From contig JADKFU010000004.1 of assembly GCA_016717285.1 (NCBI GenBank), forward strand, positions 1,054,001-1,118,000: a DNA stretch of 64,000 nucleotides, given 5' to 3'. Under the pieces are notes generated by a model, which saw only the letters and a program-made list of their open reading frames with translations, searched no databases and was not told where the DNA came from. A program made the translations under genes and the position numbers. Below, piece after piece: positions 27,331-35,814 of the stretch (position 1 is the first letter of the stretch; every line of letters starts with the position of its first letter). The DNA comes from Chitinophagaceae bacterium (GTDB lineage: Bacteria; Bacteroidota; Bacteroidia; Chitinophagales; UBA10324).

Positions 27331-27519
27331 TTAGTCTTTTACAAGCTCGCAAACATGCAGACCAATACCGTCACTTACTTTCAACAAATAAAATCCGGAT
27401 GGCAGATCACTTATGTCTATATGGAATTCGGAAGCATTGGTCTTAACAGAAAAAATTTTCAACACAGTTCCCGATAAACTAACAACAAAGACGTGAAGTG
27501 CTTCACCATGCTGGTGTGA
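27331..27519 (-). pseudogene. Orphan T9SS sorting-domain remnant
   Basis: The minus strand has an open stretch of about 62 codons without a usable start. It reads ...ALHVFVVSLSGTVLKIFSV, KTNASEFHIDISDLPSGFY and LLKVSDGIGLHVCELVKD, then TAA (27331-27333). This is the typical second half of a T9SS C-terminal domain (SxxGxxV...DISDLPSGFYLLKV...). An in-frame TAG at 27520-27522 closes it upstream. The body of the parent secreted protein is absent, so this is the tail of a deleted gene. Confidence 0.7.
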
Positions 27520-27626
27520 CTACTCTTTATGGAATAACCGGTGATATTTTTGTTTATGCCTGTGCAGGATTTATTCTTTTTTATTTAGTATGGAGAGTTA
27601 AGTCAGAGCATACGAATATGAAATAA
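27483..27626 (+). pseudogene. Possible C-terminal remnant of a membrane protein
   Basis: A plus-strand open frame of 47 codons lacking a start reads ...GVTTLYGITGDIFVYACAG and FILFYLVWRVKSEHTNMK, then stops at TAA 27624-27626. One hydrophobic segment followed by a basic tail suggests the C-terminus of a membrane protein. The TLYGITGD part is reminiscent of apolipoprotein N-acyltransferase C-termini, but this is weak. It overlaps the sorting-domain remnant on the other strand by about 37 bases, so the junction between two gene relics may lie here. Confidence 0.3.
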
Positions 27627-27675
27627 AATGATCGGTCATGCGAACGCTCTGGAAACTCTCCATAAAATAACACAG

Positions 27676-28044
27676 CTACCTTTTTCCCGCCGCATTACTT
27701 TTCGTTGCACCTTTTTTCTCAATCTTCTTACCTCCTTTCTTTACAGGCGGAGCTTTTTTTACCACAGCAGCTTTGCTTGCTTTTTTTGCTGCTGGCTTAC
27801 TGGTTTTTTTTACGGCTTTTTTCGCAGTTTTCTTAGCTGCATTTTTATTGACCTCGGGTACTTTGCGCGCAGTGATATCGTGCACTGCCGTTTTCACTTT
27901 ATCAATTGCACCTCCGGCCACTTCCATTAAGTGATTCTTTTCATTGACTAGCTTACCCGCCAGTTCGCCAACTTTTCCGGCTATTTTTATCATAGTCGAT
28001 TTTTCCGGTGCAGATTTTTTGGAGCTGCTTTTTTTCTTTGCCAT
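27676..28044 (-). CDS. Histone H1-like Lys/Ala-rich protein
   Basis: 122 residues. A short amphipathic N-terminal part (MIKIAGKVGELAGKLVNEK) precedes a Lys/Ala/Pro-rich tail with AAKKTAKKAVKK- and KPAAKKASKA-type repeats from about residue 66, like eukaryotic histone H1 tails and bacterial Hc1/AlgP-like proteins. Such proteins bind DNA or RNA non-specifically and may compact the nucleoid (family knowledge; inference here). The low-complexity coding region is A/T- and G-rich but the frame is intact. An exact -7 box lies about 33 bases upstream. Confidence 0.75.
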   Translation of the reverse strand: MAKKKSSSKKSAPEKSTMIKIAGKVGELAGKLVNEKNHLMEVAGGAIDKVKTAVHDITARKVPEVNKNAAKKTAKKAVKKTSKPAAKKASKAAVVKKAPPVKKGGKKIEKKGATKSNAAGKR

Positions 28045-28076
28045 CAGGATGAATTTTTATTTTAATTAAAAATAGA

Positions 28077-28084
28077 CAAAATTA
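28077..28084 (-). promoter_or_regulatory. -7 element upstream of the histone-like gene
   Basis: On the minus strand the sequence is TAATTTTG, an exact TAnnTTTG match 33 bases upstream of the start. A -33 TTTG at the proper spacing is not evident (the nearest is 11 bases away). Confidence 0.4.
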
Positions 28085-28356
28085 TTTCGCTATCCCAAAC
28101 CATTCATTTGCTCCTCCATTCATTTGCTTTTGTCTGCAAGTAAAATAGAAAAACCTGGAACGAACAACACAGTGATTGAAACCGGTTTCCATTTACCTGA
28201 CTATAGTAAATCAGCATTTATTGTTGCTCTTTGTCGCATGACCGGATTATTAAAGTAAGCCTATTTCTTCCCGGTGAAGACGATTCAAAATTTGTTTACA
28301 ATCGTTGCATGAGTGTTCCATTTAAAAAACATCGATAACTTACCAGGAAAGTATTC

Positions 28357-28518
28357 ATGAAAATAATAGAAAATGCAAATTCACCCTCTGTTTGAGCAGA
28401 TAAAATGCTGGACGAGTTGACGGGTGTTGATGGTGTAAAAGATTTCATTACAACGGAACCCGGACTTTGACTTCAGAAAGAATGTGCTCTTAATCCTCAG
28501 GATGAATTTTGTATTTGA
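28357..28518 (+). pseudogene. Possible gene relic with two in-frame TGA codons
   Basis: One frame from ATG 28357 stays protein-like through two TGA codons (28393 and 28468) to a third TGA (28516). The segments are MKIIENANSPSV, ADKMLDELTGVDGVKDFITT followed by EPGL, and LQKECALNPQDEFCI. The remaining 510-base interval 28045-28554 shows no intact gene. It may be a decayed small gene; I do not recognise the family. Confidence 0.3.
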
Positions 28519-28554
28519 CCATTCATAATTAATAACAAAAGCAAACATCATAAA

Positions 28555-29064
28555 ATGAGAAAAATGTCACTTTTATTACCAGGGATCATCATTGCAACTT
28601 TTATAGTAAGCAGTTGTAATCACAATGAACATGCAACAGAGATGTCAGCGCATCAGGTAATGAAAATGCGGCCAGATACCGCCGAATATTTTAACCTGCG
28701 ACCTCAGCTTGAAAAAGAATATGGGTATTCACATGCAGTTAAAATCGGTGATGACCTTAAAATCTCCGGAGCAGTCAGCATGAATGATTCGGGAGTGATC
28801 GTTGCTCCCGGTAACATGGAACAGCAGATGAAAAACTGCTACAGCGACCTGGAAAAAATATTACAGCATTACGGTTACACTTACGACGATGTGGTAGCTG
28901 AAAATATTTATACCACCGATATGGCTGAATTTATCAAAGTGTCAGGTTTCCGCAATGCTATTTATAAAAAACAGTTTCCCAGCGGAACATGGCTGGAGGT
29001 AAAAGGTCTCGCCGTTGATGGACAACTGATTGAAATAGATATGGAGGCGCACAAGTCTGAATAA
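28555..29064 (+). CDS. RidA/YjgF-superfamily lipoprotein
   Basis: 169 residues. The N-terminus is a lipoprotein signal (MRKMSLLLPGIIIATFIVSSC), so it acts in the periplasm or at a membrane, unusual for the mostly cytoplasmic Rid enamine/imine deaminases. The Rid fold is recognisable in GDDLKISGAVSMNDSG, NMEQQMKNCYSDLEKILQHYGYTYDDVVAENIYTT (given here in part), FRNAIYKKQFPSGTWLEVKGLA and LIEIDMEA. The substrate-carboxylate Arg of RidA lies in an ARLP-type motif; the aligned segment here is EVKGLA without Arg, so classical imine deaminase activity is doubtful. It is an isolated gene. Confidence 0.82.
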   Translation: MRKMSLLLPGIIIATFIVSSCNHNEHATEMSAHQVMKMRPDTAEYFNLRPQLEKEYGYSHAVKIGDDLKISGAVSMNDSGVIVAPGNMEQQMKNCYSDLEKILQHYGYTYDDVVAENIYTTDMAEFIKVSGFRNAIYKKQFPSGTWLEVKGLAVDGQLIEIDMEAHKSE

Positions 29065-29083
29065 TTTTGAAGCGGGATTATTA

Positions 29084-29872
29084 TTAAAGGCCGTTCTTAT
29101 TCAACCACGAGAGTGAATATGCTGCTACTTCTTTCCATCCATGATCTACAATCAATGAGTGACCGCGGCCTTCAAATAATAGGAAGTCAGTTACAACAGA
29201 TTTATTGTATTTCTCCAGCGATGCTTTACCCAATATCGGTGGAGCGATATTATCTTTCGAACCGCCTGTGATAAGCAACGGTCCGCGTGTTTTGTTTGCG
29301 GTATCTGCTCTTGTTTCTGATCCGGCAAAAGTAGCGATAGCTGCCTGGAAGAGTGGCCTGGCAGGAGCAGGAATCGTCCAGCGATCATACAGTTCTTTTG
29401 CTTCAACAATTGGTATTGCGTTAGCGAAACCATACCTGAACTGATCGAATGTTAATGAGATGGCTTTCTTCAGATGAAATGGATTCCACAAAACAGGTAA
29501 GGATGCTCTGAGCGCTGAGAATGGTAATTGCCATACACCTTTTATCGGCGCCGGATCAATAGCCACTCCTGCAGCGGCAATGCCACTGCTTAAAAGTATT
29601 TGTGTGATGAGTCCGCCGAAAGAATGTCCGATTACTATCGGTGGTTCAGGAAGTGTTGCAATAACTTTTGCATAATTATCGGTGATCTCCTTCACACCAC
29701 GGTTGGCTATATCTTCGGGATGTGCCCGCGATGCTTCTACAGTTGCTGAATCACCGGGCCACGGAGGATTAATGGTTACATAGCCATTTTCCCGGAAGAA
29801 ATCCATCCAGGGCTGCCATGAACTGTTATGCATCCATAATCCGTGAACAAACACTACTGTTCTTTTTGCCAT
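29084..29872 (-). CDS. Alpha/beta-hydrolase
   Basis: 262 residues. The oxyanion-hole region VFVHGLWMHNSSW is near the N-terminus, the nucleophile elbow is IGHSFGGLI (S84), an acid candidate lies in GGSKDNIAPP, and the catalytic His is in EGRGHSLIVDHGW. It has no signal peptide, so it is cytoplasmic. It resembles the short alpha/beta hydrolases annotated as esterases or non-haem haloperoxidases. The substrate is unknown. It converges with the RidA-like gene (20 bases between stops). Confidence 0.88.
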   Translation of the reverse strand: MAKRTVVFVHGLWMHNSSWQPWMDFFRENGYVTINPPWPGDSATVEASRAHPEDIANRGVKEITDNYAKVIATLPEPPIVIGHSFGGLITQILLSSGIAAAGVAIDPAPIKGVWQLPFSALRASLPVLWNPFHLKKAISLTFDQFRYGFANAIPIVEAKELYDRWTIPAPARPLFQAAIATFAGSETRADTANKTRGPLLITGGSKDNIAPPILGKASLEKYNKSVVTDFLLFEGRGHSLIVDHGWKEVAAYSLSWLNKNGL

Positions 29873-30072
29873 GATGAGATTGATTTGAAATTTTAAGCGG
29901 AATTAAACTAAGGTACACGGATATTTGGCAAAATAAATTAGTGTTTCACTTTATCATTTGATGGTGCAGGCAATGTTCGCAGTTGTTATTTGAACAATTA
30001 CCTTAGTAAATGTTAATGGGTAATTTGATTTGGTTTCTTAAAATTGAGTTTTCAAAAATAAAATCGATAATC

Positions 30073-30377
<305 letters not shown>

Positions 30378-30425
30378 CATCGTGTTTTGCTTCGTACAAC
30401 CTTAAGAGTCTGCTGCAGTTTATAT

Positions 30426-30433
30426 TAACTTTG
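30426..30433 (+). promoter_or_regulatory. -7 element upstream of the AHSA1 gene
   Basis: TAACTTTG matches TAnnTTTG exactly, 52 bases before ATG 30485. No well-spaced TTTG is seen upstream. Confidence 0.35.
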
Positions 30434-30484
30434 ATGAATTAATCGCTCAATAATCCTTAACCTGTTTTTCAAAAACATTAATAC

Positions 30485-30910
30485 ATGGAAACAAAAGATA
30501 AAACAACTATCACAGTACAAACTACCGTGAATGCGCCCATTGAAAAAACCTGGGACTATTGGACAACACCCAAACACATAATGCAATGGAACAATGCTTC
30601 CGATGACTGGTATTCGCCCATCGCGGTAAACGATTTACGCGTTGGCGGCAAATTTAATTTTCGCATGGAAGCGAAAGATGGCAGCATGGGTTTTGACTTT
30701 GAAGGAACGTATAATGAAGTGAAAGTGAAGGAGCGGATTGCTTACAAAATCATTGATGGCCGGGAAGTACACATTACATTCACTGCTAAAGGCAATGCAA
30801 CTGAAGTAACGGAAACATTTGTGCCTGAAGAGGAGAATACGCTTGAATTGCAACGTGGCGGCTGGCAGGCAATTTTGGACAACTTCAAAAAATATACGGA
30901 GGCAAATTGA
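30485..30910 (+). CDS. AHSA1/SRPBCC-domain protein
   Basis: 141 residues of the START-like SRPBCC fold of the AHSA1 type: ITVQTTVNAPIEKTWDYWT, HIMQWNNASDDWY, DLRVGGKFNFRMEAKDGS, FEGTYNEVKVKERIAYKI, TEVTETFVPEEENTLELQR and GGWQAILDNFKKYTE. Such proteins have a hydrophobic ligand cavity, and genes of this family often sit beside glyoxalase/VOC genes in Bacteroidota, as here (broken VOC genes on both sides). The ligand and role are unknown. Confidence 0.9.
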   Translation: METKDKTTITVQTTVNAPIEKTWDYWTTPKHIMQWNNASDDWYSPIAVNDLRVGGKFNFRMEAKDGSMGFDFEGTYNEVKVKERIAYKIIDGREVHITFTAKGNATEVTETFVPEEENTLELQRGGWQAILDNFKKYTEAN

Positions 30911-30916
30911 AAGCGA

Positions 30917-31030
30917 ATGAGCAACATACATGCGTTACACGAATTCCGGTATTACTATGCTACCAACCGTTATGCAGAAACGGTTTCCTTTTATCGCGGC
31001 TTGTTGCAACTTGAAATCACGCAATCCTGA
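30917..31030 (+). pseudogene. Truncated glyoxalase/VOC gene (N-terminal 37 codons)
   Basis: ATG 30917 opens a frame reading MSNIHALHEFRYYYATNRYAETVSFYRGLLQLEI (given for identification in two parts: MSNIHALHEFRYYYATNRY and AETVSFYRGLLQLEI), then stops at TGA 31028-31030. This is the first beta-alpha-beta element of a VOC domain (FYR..L.LE). The rest of the gene is absent, so it is a remnant seven bases after the AHSA1 stop. Confidence 0.7.
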
Positions 31031-31166
31031 GACAGAGGATATTTAGATAATAAATACTGCAAGCATTATCATAGTTTGGAATAAGTGGCTACCCGAATTA
31101 AATTGCCTGGAAAAATGCTCATGGATTTTAATGACATTAGGCGTCAACCTTTATTCATAGCACAAA

Positions 31167-31616
31167 ATGAAATTCCTACGGATGATCTTTATAATAAGTT
31201 ACCTCGTTTATGGCGGAATGCTCCTATATTCCATCACAGAATTAATGTTGCTGAATGCATGGATAAATATATTTGAGTTCAAACAGGTAACTTCTGAAAA
31301 AACAGCAATTAATAAGCGTGAACGAAACATAACCAGGATAACTTACGAATTTAAATACAACGGAAAGACACATTATAATTGGAGGGATGTTAGTAATGAA
31401 ATAGTTGAAACAAAACTTCCAAAAAACATAAACCAACTGCAAATCTCATTCAATACGCTTTTTCCACAAGTAAATTACATTGAAGACATTGGATTAAAAA
31501 CAAGGAGTGGAAATATTGGGATGGTGATTTCGGGATTTCTCTTATTTTTTACTATACTAATTGATCTCTTTGGTAATAAGAAGAAATGGCTGAGATTGTA
31601 TGGTTTGGAAAAATAA
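31167..31616 (+). CDS. DUF3592-like two-TM protein
   Basis: 149 residues: an N-terminal membrane segment (about 5-33), an extracytoplasmic beta-type domain with ITRITYEFKYNGKTHYNWR and LPKNINQLQISFNTLFPQVNY, and a C-terminal membrane segment (GNIGMVISGFLLFFTILIDLFG). This is the DUF3592 arrangement. The function is unknown; such genes are frequent in accessory and toxin-immunity neighbourhoods. It lies upstream of the Imm53 gene and may be co-transcribed. Confidence 0.55.
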   Translation: MKFLRMIFIISYLVYGGMLLYSITELMLLNAWINIFEFKQVTSEKTAINKRERNITRITYEFKYNGKTHYNWRDVSNEIVETKLPKNINQLQISFNTLFPQVNYIEDIGLKTRSGNIGMVISGFLLFFTILIDLFGNKKKWLRLYGLEK

Positions 31617-31709
31617 ATGTATGTGGTGAAAATACGCGGACGCTTAATAATTATAGCAGGGTTTTACGTTCCATAATCAAAATGTTATCAGTCATTACAA
31701 AAGAAAATT

Positions 31710-32285
31710 GTGAAAGACATCTTTTTGACAAGAATTCAAAAATGGTATCAGACCAACTGCAACAATGACTGGGAACATCGCTATGGTTTTACTATCAGCA
31801 CCCTTGACAATCCCGGCTGGGTTATTAAAATAGACTTAGCTGAAACATCACTGGAGAATTTGCAGTTTGAAAGAAATATTGCAAACGGAAGATTTGATTG
31901 GTTGACTATCAAAGTTATTGACAGTGTATTTGAATGCTACTGCGACCCTTCAAAGCTGGATGAAGTATTGAGGATATTTCTTGACGAAATTATACCCGGG
32001 TATGCTGATGAGAACTTTCATTACCTCGTTTATCTTCCGCTGAAAGGTGCATCCACCAATGCCTGGCGGCCAGCAAGCGCGAAAATGCTGACAGAGGAGA
32101 TTTTAGAAATTGTCAGCATACCGGAATTAAAATTTGAAGACATTAAAACCAAAGCACTTGATGACATTACTTTCAACAGGGTTGAAATTTTAACATTTAA
32201 AACTGAATATTCGATTGGCGACAAAATAAAAACGTGTTTGACGGAAATGTTTGATGGAGTAACGTTAATCGTAAGAGAAGAGTAA
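31710..32285 (+). CDS. Imm53-family immunity protein with extra C-terminal region
   Basis: 191 residues from a GTG start (31710-31712). The first 110 or so residues match the Imm53 pattern of polymorphic-toxin immunity proteins: IQKWYQTNCNNDWEHRYGF, TISTLDNPGWVIKIDLAETSL, FDWLTIKVIDSVFECYCDPSKL and LRIFLDEIIPGY. A further 80-90 residues (YLPLKGASTNAWRPASAKML onward) are not part of the usual single domain. Immunity proteins bind and inactivate a cognate secreted nuclease or other toxin. No toxin gene is visible nearby, so this is an orphan immunity gene, as often kept against kin toxins. Confidence 0.7.
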   Translation: MKDIFLTRIQKWYQTNCNNDWEHRYGFTISTLDNPGWVIKIDLAETSLENLQFERNIANGRFDWLTIKVIDSVFECYCDPSKLDEVLRIFLDEIIPGYADENFHYLVYLPLKGASTNAWRPASAKMLTEEILEIVSIPELKFEDIKTKALDDITFNRVEILTFKTEYSIGDKIKTCLTEMFDGVTLIVREE

Positions 32286-32506
32286 TTCCTATCCCAGGTT
32301 ATTTTCAATAGGAGAGGCAATCACACTTCGTCATTCAAAAATCGTTAACCGGTGTTCAATATTTATTTTGGTGCTGGCTTGTCCGGAAGAAATGACTCTG
32401 TTATCACAAAAAACAAATGCTAAACAACGGCCTTCCAATACTGTTCCTAAGTTTCTTTCTCATTTCCTCTCATCCTTCCTAAATTGCCGCACAAAAATTT
32501 AAAGTT

Positions 32507-33985
32507 ATGTCTGCGGGGTTAATTCTGGGAGTTGCATTTGTTTATTTTCTGTTGCTGATGGTGATCGCCTGGTACACTTCGCGCGGTGCGGATGCCCATT
32601 CATTTTTTATCGGCAATAAAAAATCCACCTGGTACATCGTGGCGTATGGGATGATCGGGACGTCGCTAAGTGGCGTAACTTTTATGAGCGTGCCCGGCGA
32701 AGTTGGCGTTAAACAGTTTGCCTACATGCAGATTGTGCTGGGTTACCTGTTCGGTTATTTTGTGATTGCTTTGGTGTTGCTTCCTTTGTATTACCGGCTT
32801 AATCTTACTTCCATTTACAGTTACCTGCAGCAACGATTCGGCAACGTAACGTATAAAACAGGTTCTTCATTTTTTATTCTCTCGCGAACGCTCGGTGCTT
32901 CCATCCGTGTTTTTCTGGTCGTGAATGTGTTGCAGGTTTTTGTGCTCGATGCGATGCACATTCCGTTTGCAGTTACCGGCGCTGTCATTATTTTTCTGAT
33001 ACTGGTCTATACTTTTAAAGGTGGCGTGAAAACGATTGTGTGGACGGACATGATTCAAACCACCTGCATGTTACTGGCGCTGATATTGTCTGTGGTGCTC
33101 ATCATGCAAAATCTTCACTATTCACCAACAGAGATGCTGGCAGCGATCCGCGAAAAGAAGATGACGCAGGTATTTTTCTGGGACTGGAAAGACAAAACTT
33201 TTTTCGGCAAGCAATTTCTCAGCGGTATGTTCATCACCATTGCCATGACGGGTCTCGACCAGGAGATGATGCAGAAAAATCTCAGTTGCCGTTCGTTGAA
33301 AGAGGCACAGAAAAACATGTTCACCTTCAGCTTTATTCTCGTGTTGGTCAACCTGCTCTTTCTGACGTTGGGAGCTGTGCTGTTTGTATTTGCAGAAAAA
33401 ACCGGCCTTGCGATTCCTCCACAAACAGATCAGCTCTTTCCGGCTATTGCACTCAGTCATCTAGGTGAATTGGCAGGATTAATTTTTCTTGTCGGTTTAA
33501 TTTCAGCTTTGTATCCAAGTGCTGATGGTGCGCTCACGGCATTAACCAGCGCCTTCTGTATCGACATTTTAGGTTTGCGCGAAAGAAAGGAGTGGGATGA
33601 TAAAAAGAAAACCAATGTGCGCTATGCTGTGCATCTCTCCTTCGCAGTAATTTTTTTATTGTGCATTCTCTATTTCAAAGCGCATAACAACAGCTCCGTT
33701 ATCAGCACCATTCTTACGATTGCCGGTTACACCTACGGTCCATTGCTGGGTCTTTATGCTTTCGGAATGTTTACGCAAAAAGCCATTCGTGATACATGGT
33801 CGCCTTTGGTGTGCATCGTTTCGCCCATCATTTGTTACTATGTAAATCTTCATTCAACTCAATGGTTCAATGGATATCAATTGGGTTTTGAAGTGCTGGT
33901 GTTGAATGGGCTGCTCACATTCTTAGGACTGGTGTTGATTTCGCGTAAGCAAAATAAAAACCCGGAAACGAGGTTAGCGGATTGA
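32507..33985 (+). CDS. Sodium:solute symporter (SSS family)
   Basis: 492 residues with about 13 membrane helices. Family features are FFIGNKKSTWYIVAYGMIGTSLSGVTFMSVPG (given in part: the GTSLSGVTF sodium-site helix TM1), YYRLNLTSIYSYLQQRFG, KGGVKTIVWTDMIQTTCML, MTGLDQEMMQKNLSCRSLKEAQ and SALYPSADGALTALTSAFCID. These transporters couple Na+ entry to uptake of sugars, amino acids, vitamins or other anions. The substrate cannot be assigned, although this branch is common in Bacteroidota. It is monocistronic and followed by a stable inverted repeat. Confidence 0.92.
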   Translation: MSAGLILGVAFVYFLLLMVIAWYTSRGADAHSFFIGNKKSTWYIVAYGMIGTSLSGVTFMSVPGEVGVKQFAYMQIVLGYLFGYFVIALVLLPLYYRLNLTSIYSYLQQRFGNVTYKTGSSFFILSRTLGASIRVFLVVNVLQVFVLDAMHIPFAVTGAVIIFLILVYTFKGGVKTIVWTDMIQTTCMLLALILSVVLIMQNLHYSPTEMLAAIREKKMTQVFFWDWKDKTFFGKQFLSGMFITIAMTGLDQEMMQKNLSCRSLKEAQKNMFTFSFILVLVNLLFLTLGAVLFVFAEKTGLAIPPQTDQLFPAIALSHLGELAGLIFLVGLISALYPSADGALTALTSAFCIDILGLRERKEWDDKKKTNVRYAVHLSFAVIFLLCILYFKAHNNSSVISTILTIAGYTYGPLLGLYAFGMFTQKAIRDTWSPLVCIVSPIICYYVNLHSTQWFNGYQLGFEVLVLNGLLTFLGLVLISRKQNKNPETRLAD

Positions 33986-34021
33986 TTCAATGCGTCAATT
34001 TTAAAATGTCTTTGATTAAGG

Positions 34022-34049
34022 TTTGCCGTTGAATAAATTCAACGGCAAA
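34022..34049. terminator. 13-bp inverted repeat between the symporter and M23 genes
   Basis: TTTGCCGTTGAAT (34022-34034) and ATTCAACGGCAAA (34037-34049) are perfectly complementary around two bases, a strong hairpin 37 bases after the symporter stop. No T-tract follows on either strand apart from AAAATTT, so it may be a terminator or an mRNA-stabilising hairpin. Confidence 0.5.
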
Positions 34050-34100
34050 AAATTTCAGGGCGACATTATTTTGTAAGTGACAATTTTGGGGTTGACAACC

Positions 34101-35810
34101 ATGAACAGATTTAAAAAAACGCTTACTTCCTTTTGTATTGTTTGCATTGCTTTGGCAATGTTTAATAACAGTATTGTTGCACAGTCACCCGATTATTTCC
34201 GCAATCCATTAGATATTCCCATCACACTCGCCGCAAATTTCGGAGAGATCCGTTCCAATCATTTTCATACCGGTTTCGATATCCGCACCAATGCAGAGAT
34301 TGGCTATAAAGTTTATGCTGCTGCAGATGGCGTGATTTCCCGCATCAAGGTTTCAGCAGGTGGTTTCGGTAATGTGTTGTACATCACGCATCCGAATGGT
34401 TACATGACAGTGTATGCGCACCTTGACCATTTCAATGATGCTATTGCCGCTTATGTAAAACAGCAACAATATGCGAAGCAATCGTTTGAGGTGGAATTGT
34501 TTCCGGAAGCTTCAAAATTTCCTGTCAGGAAAAGCGACCTGATTGCATATTCGGGCAATTCCGGCGCATCGGGCGGACCGCACCTGCATTTTGAAATACG
34601 CGATGCATCGGGAGAAACGTATCCGCTGAATCCGGCAGCATTTTACAAACTGGAAGATACCATTGCACCAAAAATTACTGCGGCTTATATATATGGTATC
34701 GAAAAAACTACGGGCATTCCTGTTAAGTATGCTGTTAAAAAAATAAAATCAGGTTACACGCTTGCAAAAGATTCTGTTGTAGTAAACAATGCAATGGTTG
34801 GCGTAGCAGTAGAAGCCGCTGATTACATGAATCGCGCATCGAATGATTACGGTGTATTTGAATTTACAGTGAAGCTGGACGGCAAGCAGATTTACAATGT
34901 AAAATTTGACAAGTTCGATTTTGCAAACGGCCGCTATGTAAATGCATTCACAGATTACAAGGCGATAAAGACATCAGATAAAACCATTCAACGTTTGTTC
35001 AGGTTGCCGGGCGATCACAATACCATTTATCACGACCTGGTGAATGATGGAAAAATTTCATTTACCGATAGCTTGTTTCATTTGGTGGAAGTGATGGCTG
35101 CTGATGCTTATCAAAACACAACCACACTTTCCTTTCATGTGAAAGGTAACCACGTAACAAAAGCTGTTCCTGCAACCACTGAAGAAGGACGCGTCTTTCA
35201 TTACAATCAACCTAATACATTTACTTCCGATAGTATCCAACTGAATCTTCCTGCCAACATTCTTTACGAAGATTTAACCTTCAGCTATGTTGAGATTCCA
35301 AGTGCTGCAAAAAGATATTCTGCAACACATGTTGTTCAGAATGCGAATATACCTGTTCACGATAGTTATGAAATCAGGATTCTCCCACGCAACATTTCAA
35401 CAACATTGCAACCGAAAGCGGTGATTGCTTATGACGAAGGCAAAGGAGTGAGCGGTACAAAAACTTCTCATTGGGATGGAAAATGGCTGGTGGCGCGCGC
35501 GCGCGAATTCGGTTATTTTTATGTGATGCTTGACACCACCGCTCCGAAAATTACACCGGTGAATGTGAAACAAAACTCGCTACTCACTACCAACAACATT
35601 AAATTTACCATCAGCGATAACCTGTCGGGAATTGTAGCTTACAAAGGGCTGCTTGACGGAAAATGGATACTGATGGAATATGATCCGAAAAACAAACGGT
35701 TGCAATGCACGCTTGACAAACAATTAGCGCCAGGCGAACATTCTTTGAAAATTACCGTTGCTGATGATGTGAAAAATGAATCGGTTTATCTTTTAAAATT
35801 TAAAAAATAA
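34101..35810 (+). CDS. Secreted M23-family metallopeptidase with C-terminal Ig-like region
   Basis: 569 residues from ATG 34101 (MNRFKKTLTSF); an in-frame GTG at 34077 is the alternative. A signal peptide ending NSIVAQ is followed by the LytM/M23 zinc-peptidase domain (residues about 30-180). Its motifs HTGFD (H56, D60) and GPHLHFE (H161, H163) give the zinc ligands, and the canonical VYAAADGVISRIKVSAGGFG and MTVYAHLDHF lie between. The C-terminal 380 residues are beta-rich. It probably cleaves peptidoglycan peptide cross-links or is a LytM-like regulator of such enzymes in the periplasm. The bcp gene starts 4 bases downstream. Confidence 0.9.
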   Translation: MNRFKKTLTSFCIVCIALAMFNNSIVAQSPDYFRNPLDIPITLAANFGEIRSNHFHTGFDIRTNAEIGYKVYAAADGVISRIKVSAGGFGNVLYITHPNGYMTVYAHLDHFNDAIAAYVKQQQYAKQSFEVELFPEASKFPVRKSDLIAYSGNSGASGGPHLHFEIRDASGETYPLNPAAFYKLEDTIAPKITAAYIYGIEKTTGIPVKYAVKKIKSGYTLAKDSVVVNNAMVGVAVEAADYMNRASNDYGVFEFTVKLDGKQIYNVKFDKFDFANGRYVNAFTDYKAIKTSDKTIQRLFRLPGDHNTIYHDLVNDGKISFTDSLFHLVEVMAADAYQNTTTLSFHVKGNHVTKAVPATTEEGRVFHYNQPNTFTSDSIQLNLPANILYEDLTFSYVEIPSAAKRYSATHVVQNANIPVHDSYEIRILPRNISTTLQPKAVIAYDEGKGVSGTKTSHWDGKWLVARAREFGYFYVMLDTTAPKITPVNVKQNSLLTTNNIKFTISDNLSGIVAYKGLLDGKWILMEYDPKNKRLQCTLDKQLAPGEHSLKITVADDVKNESVYLLKFKK

Positions 35811-35814
35811 ATAC

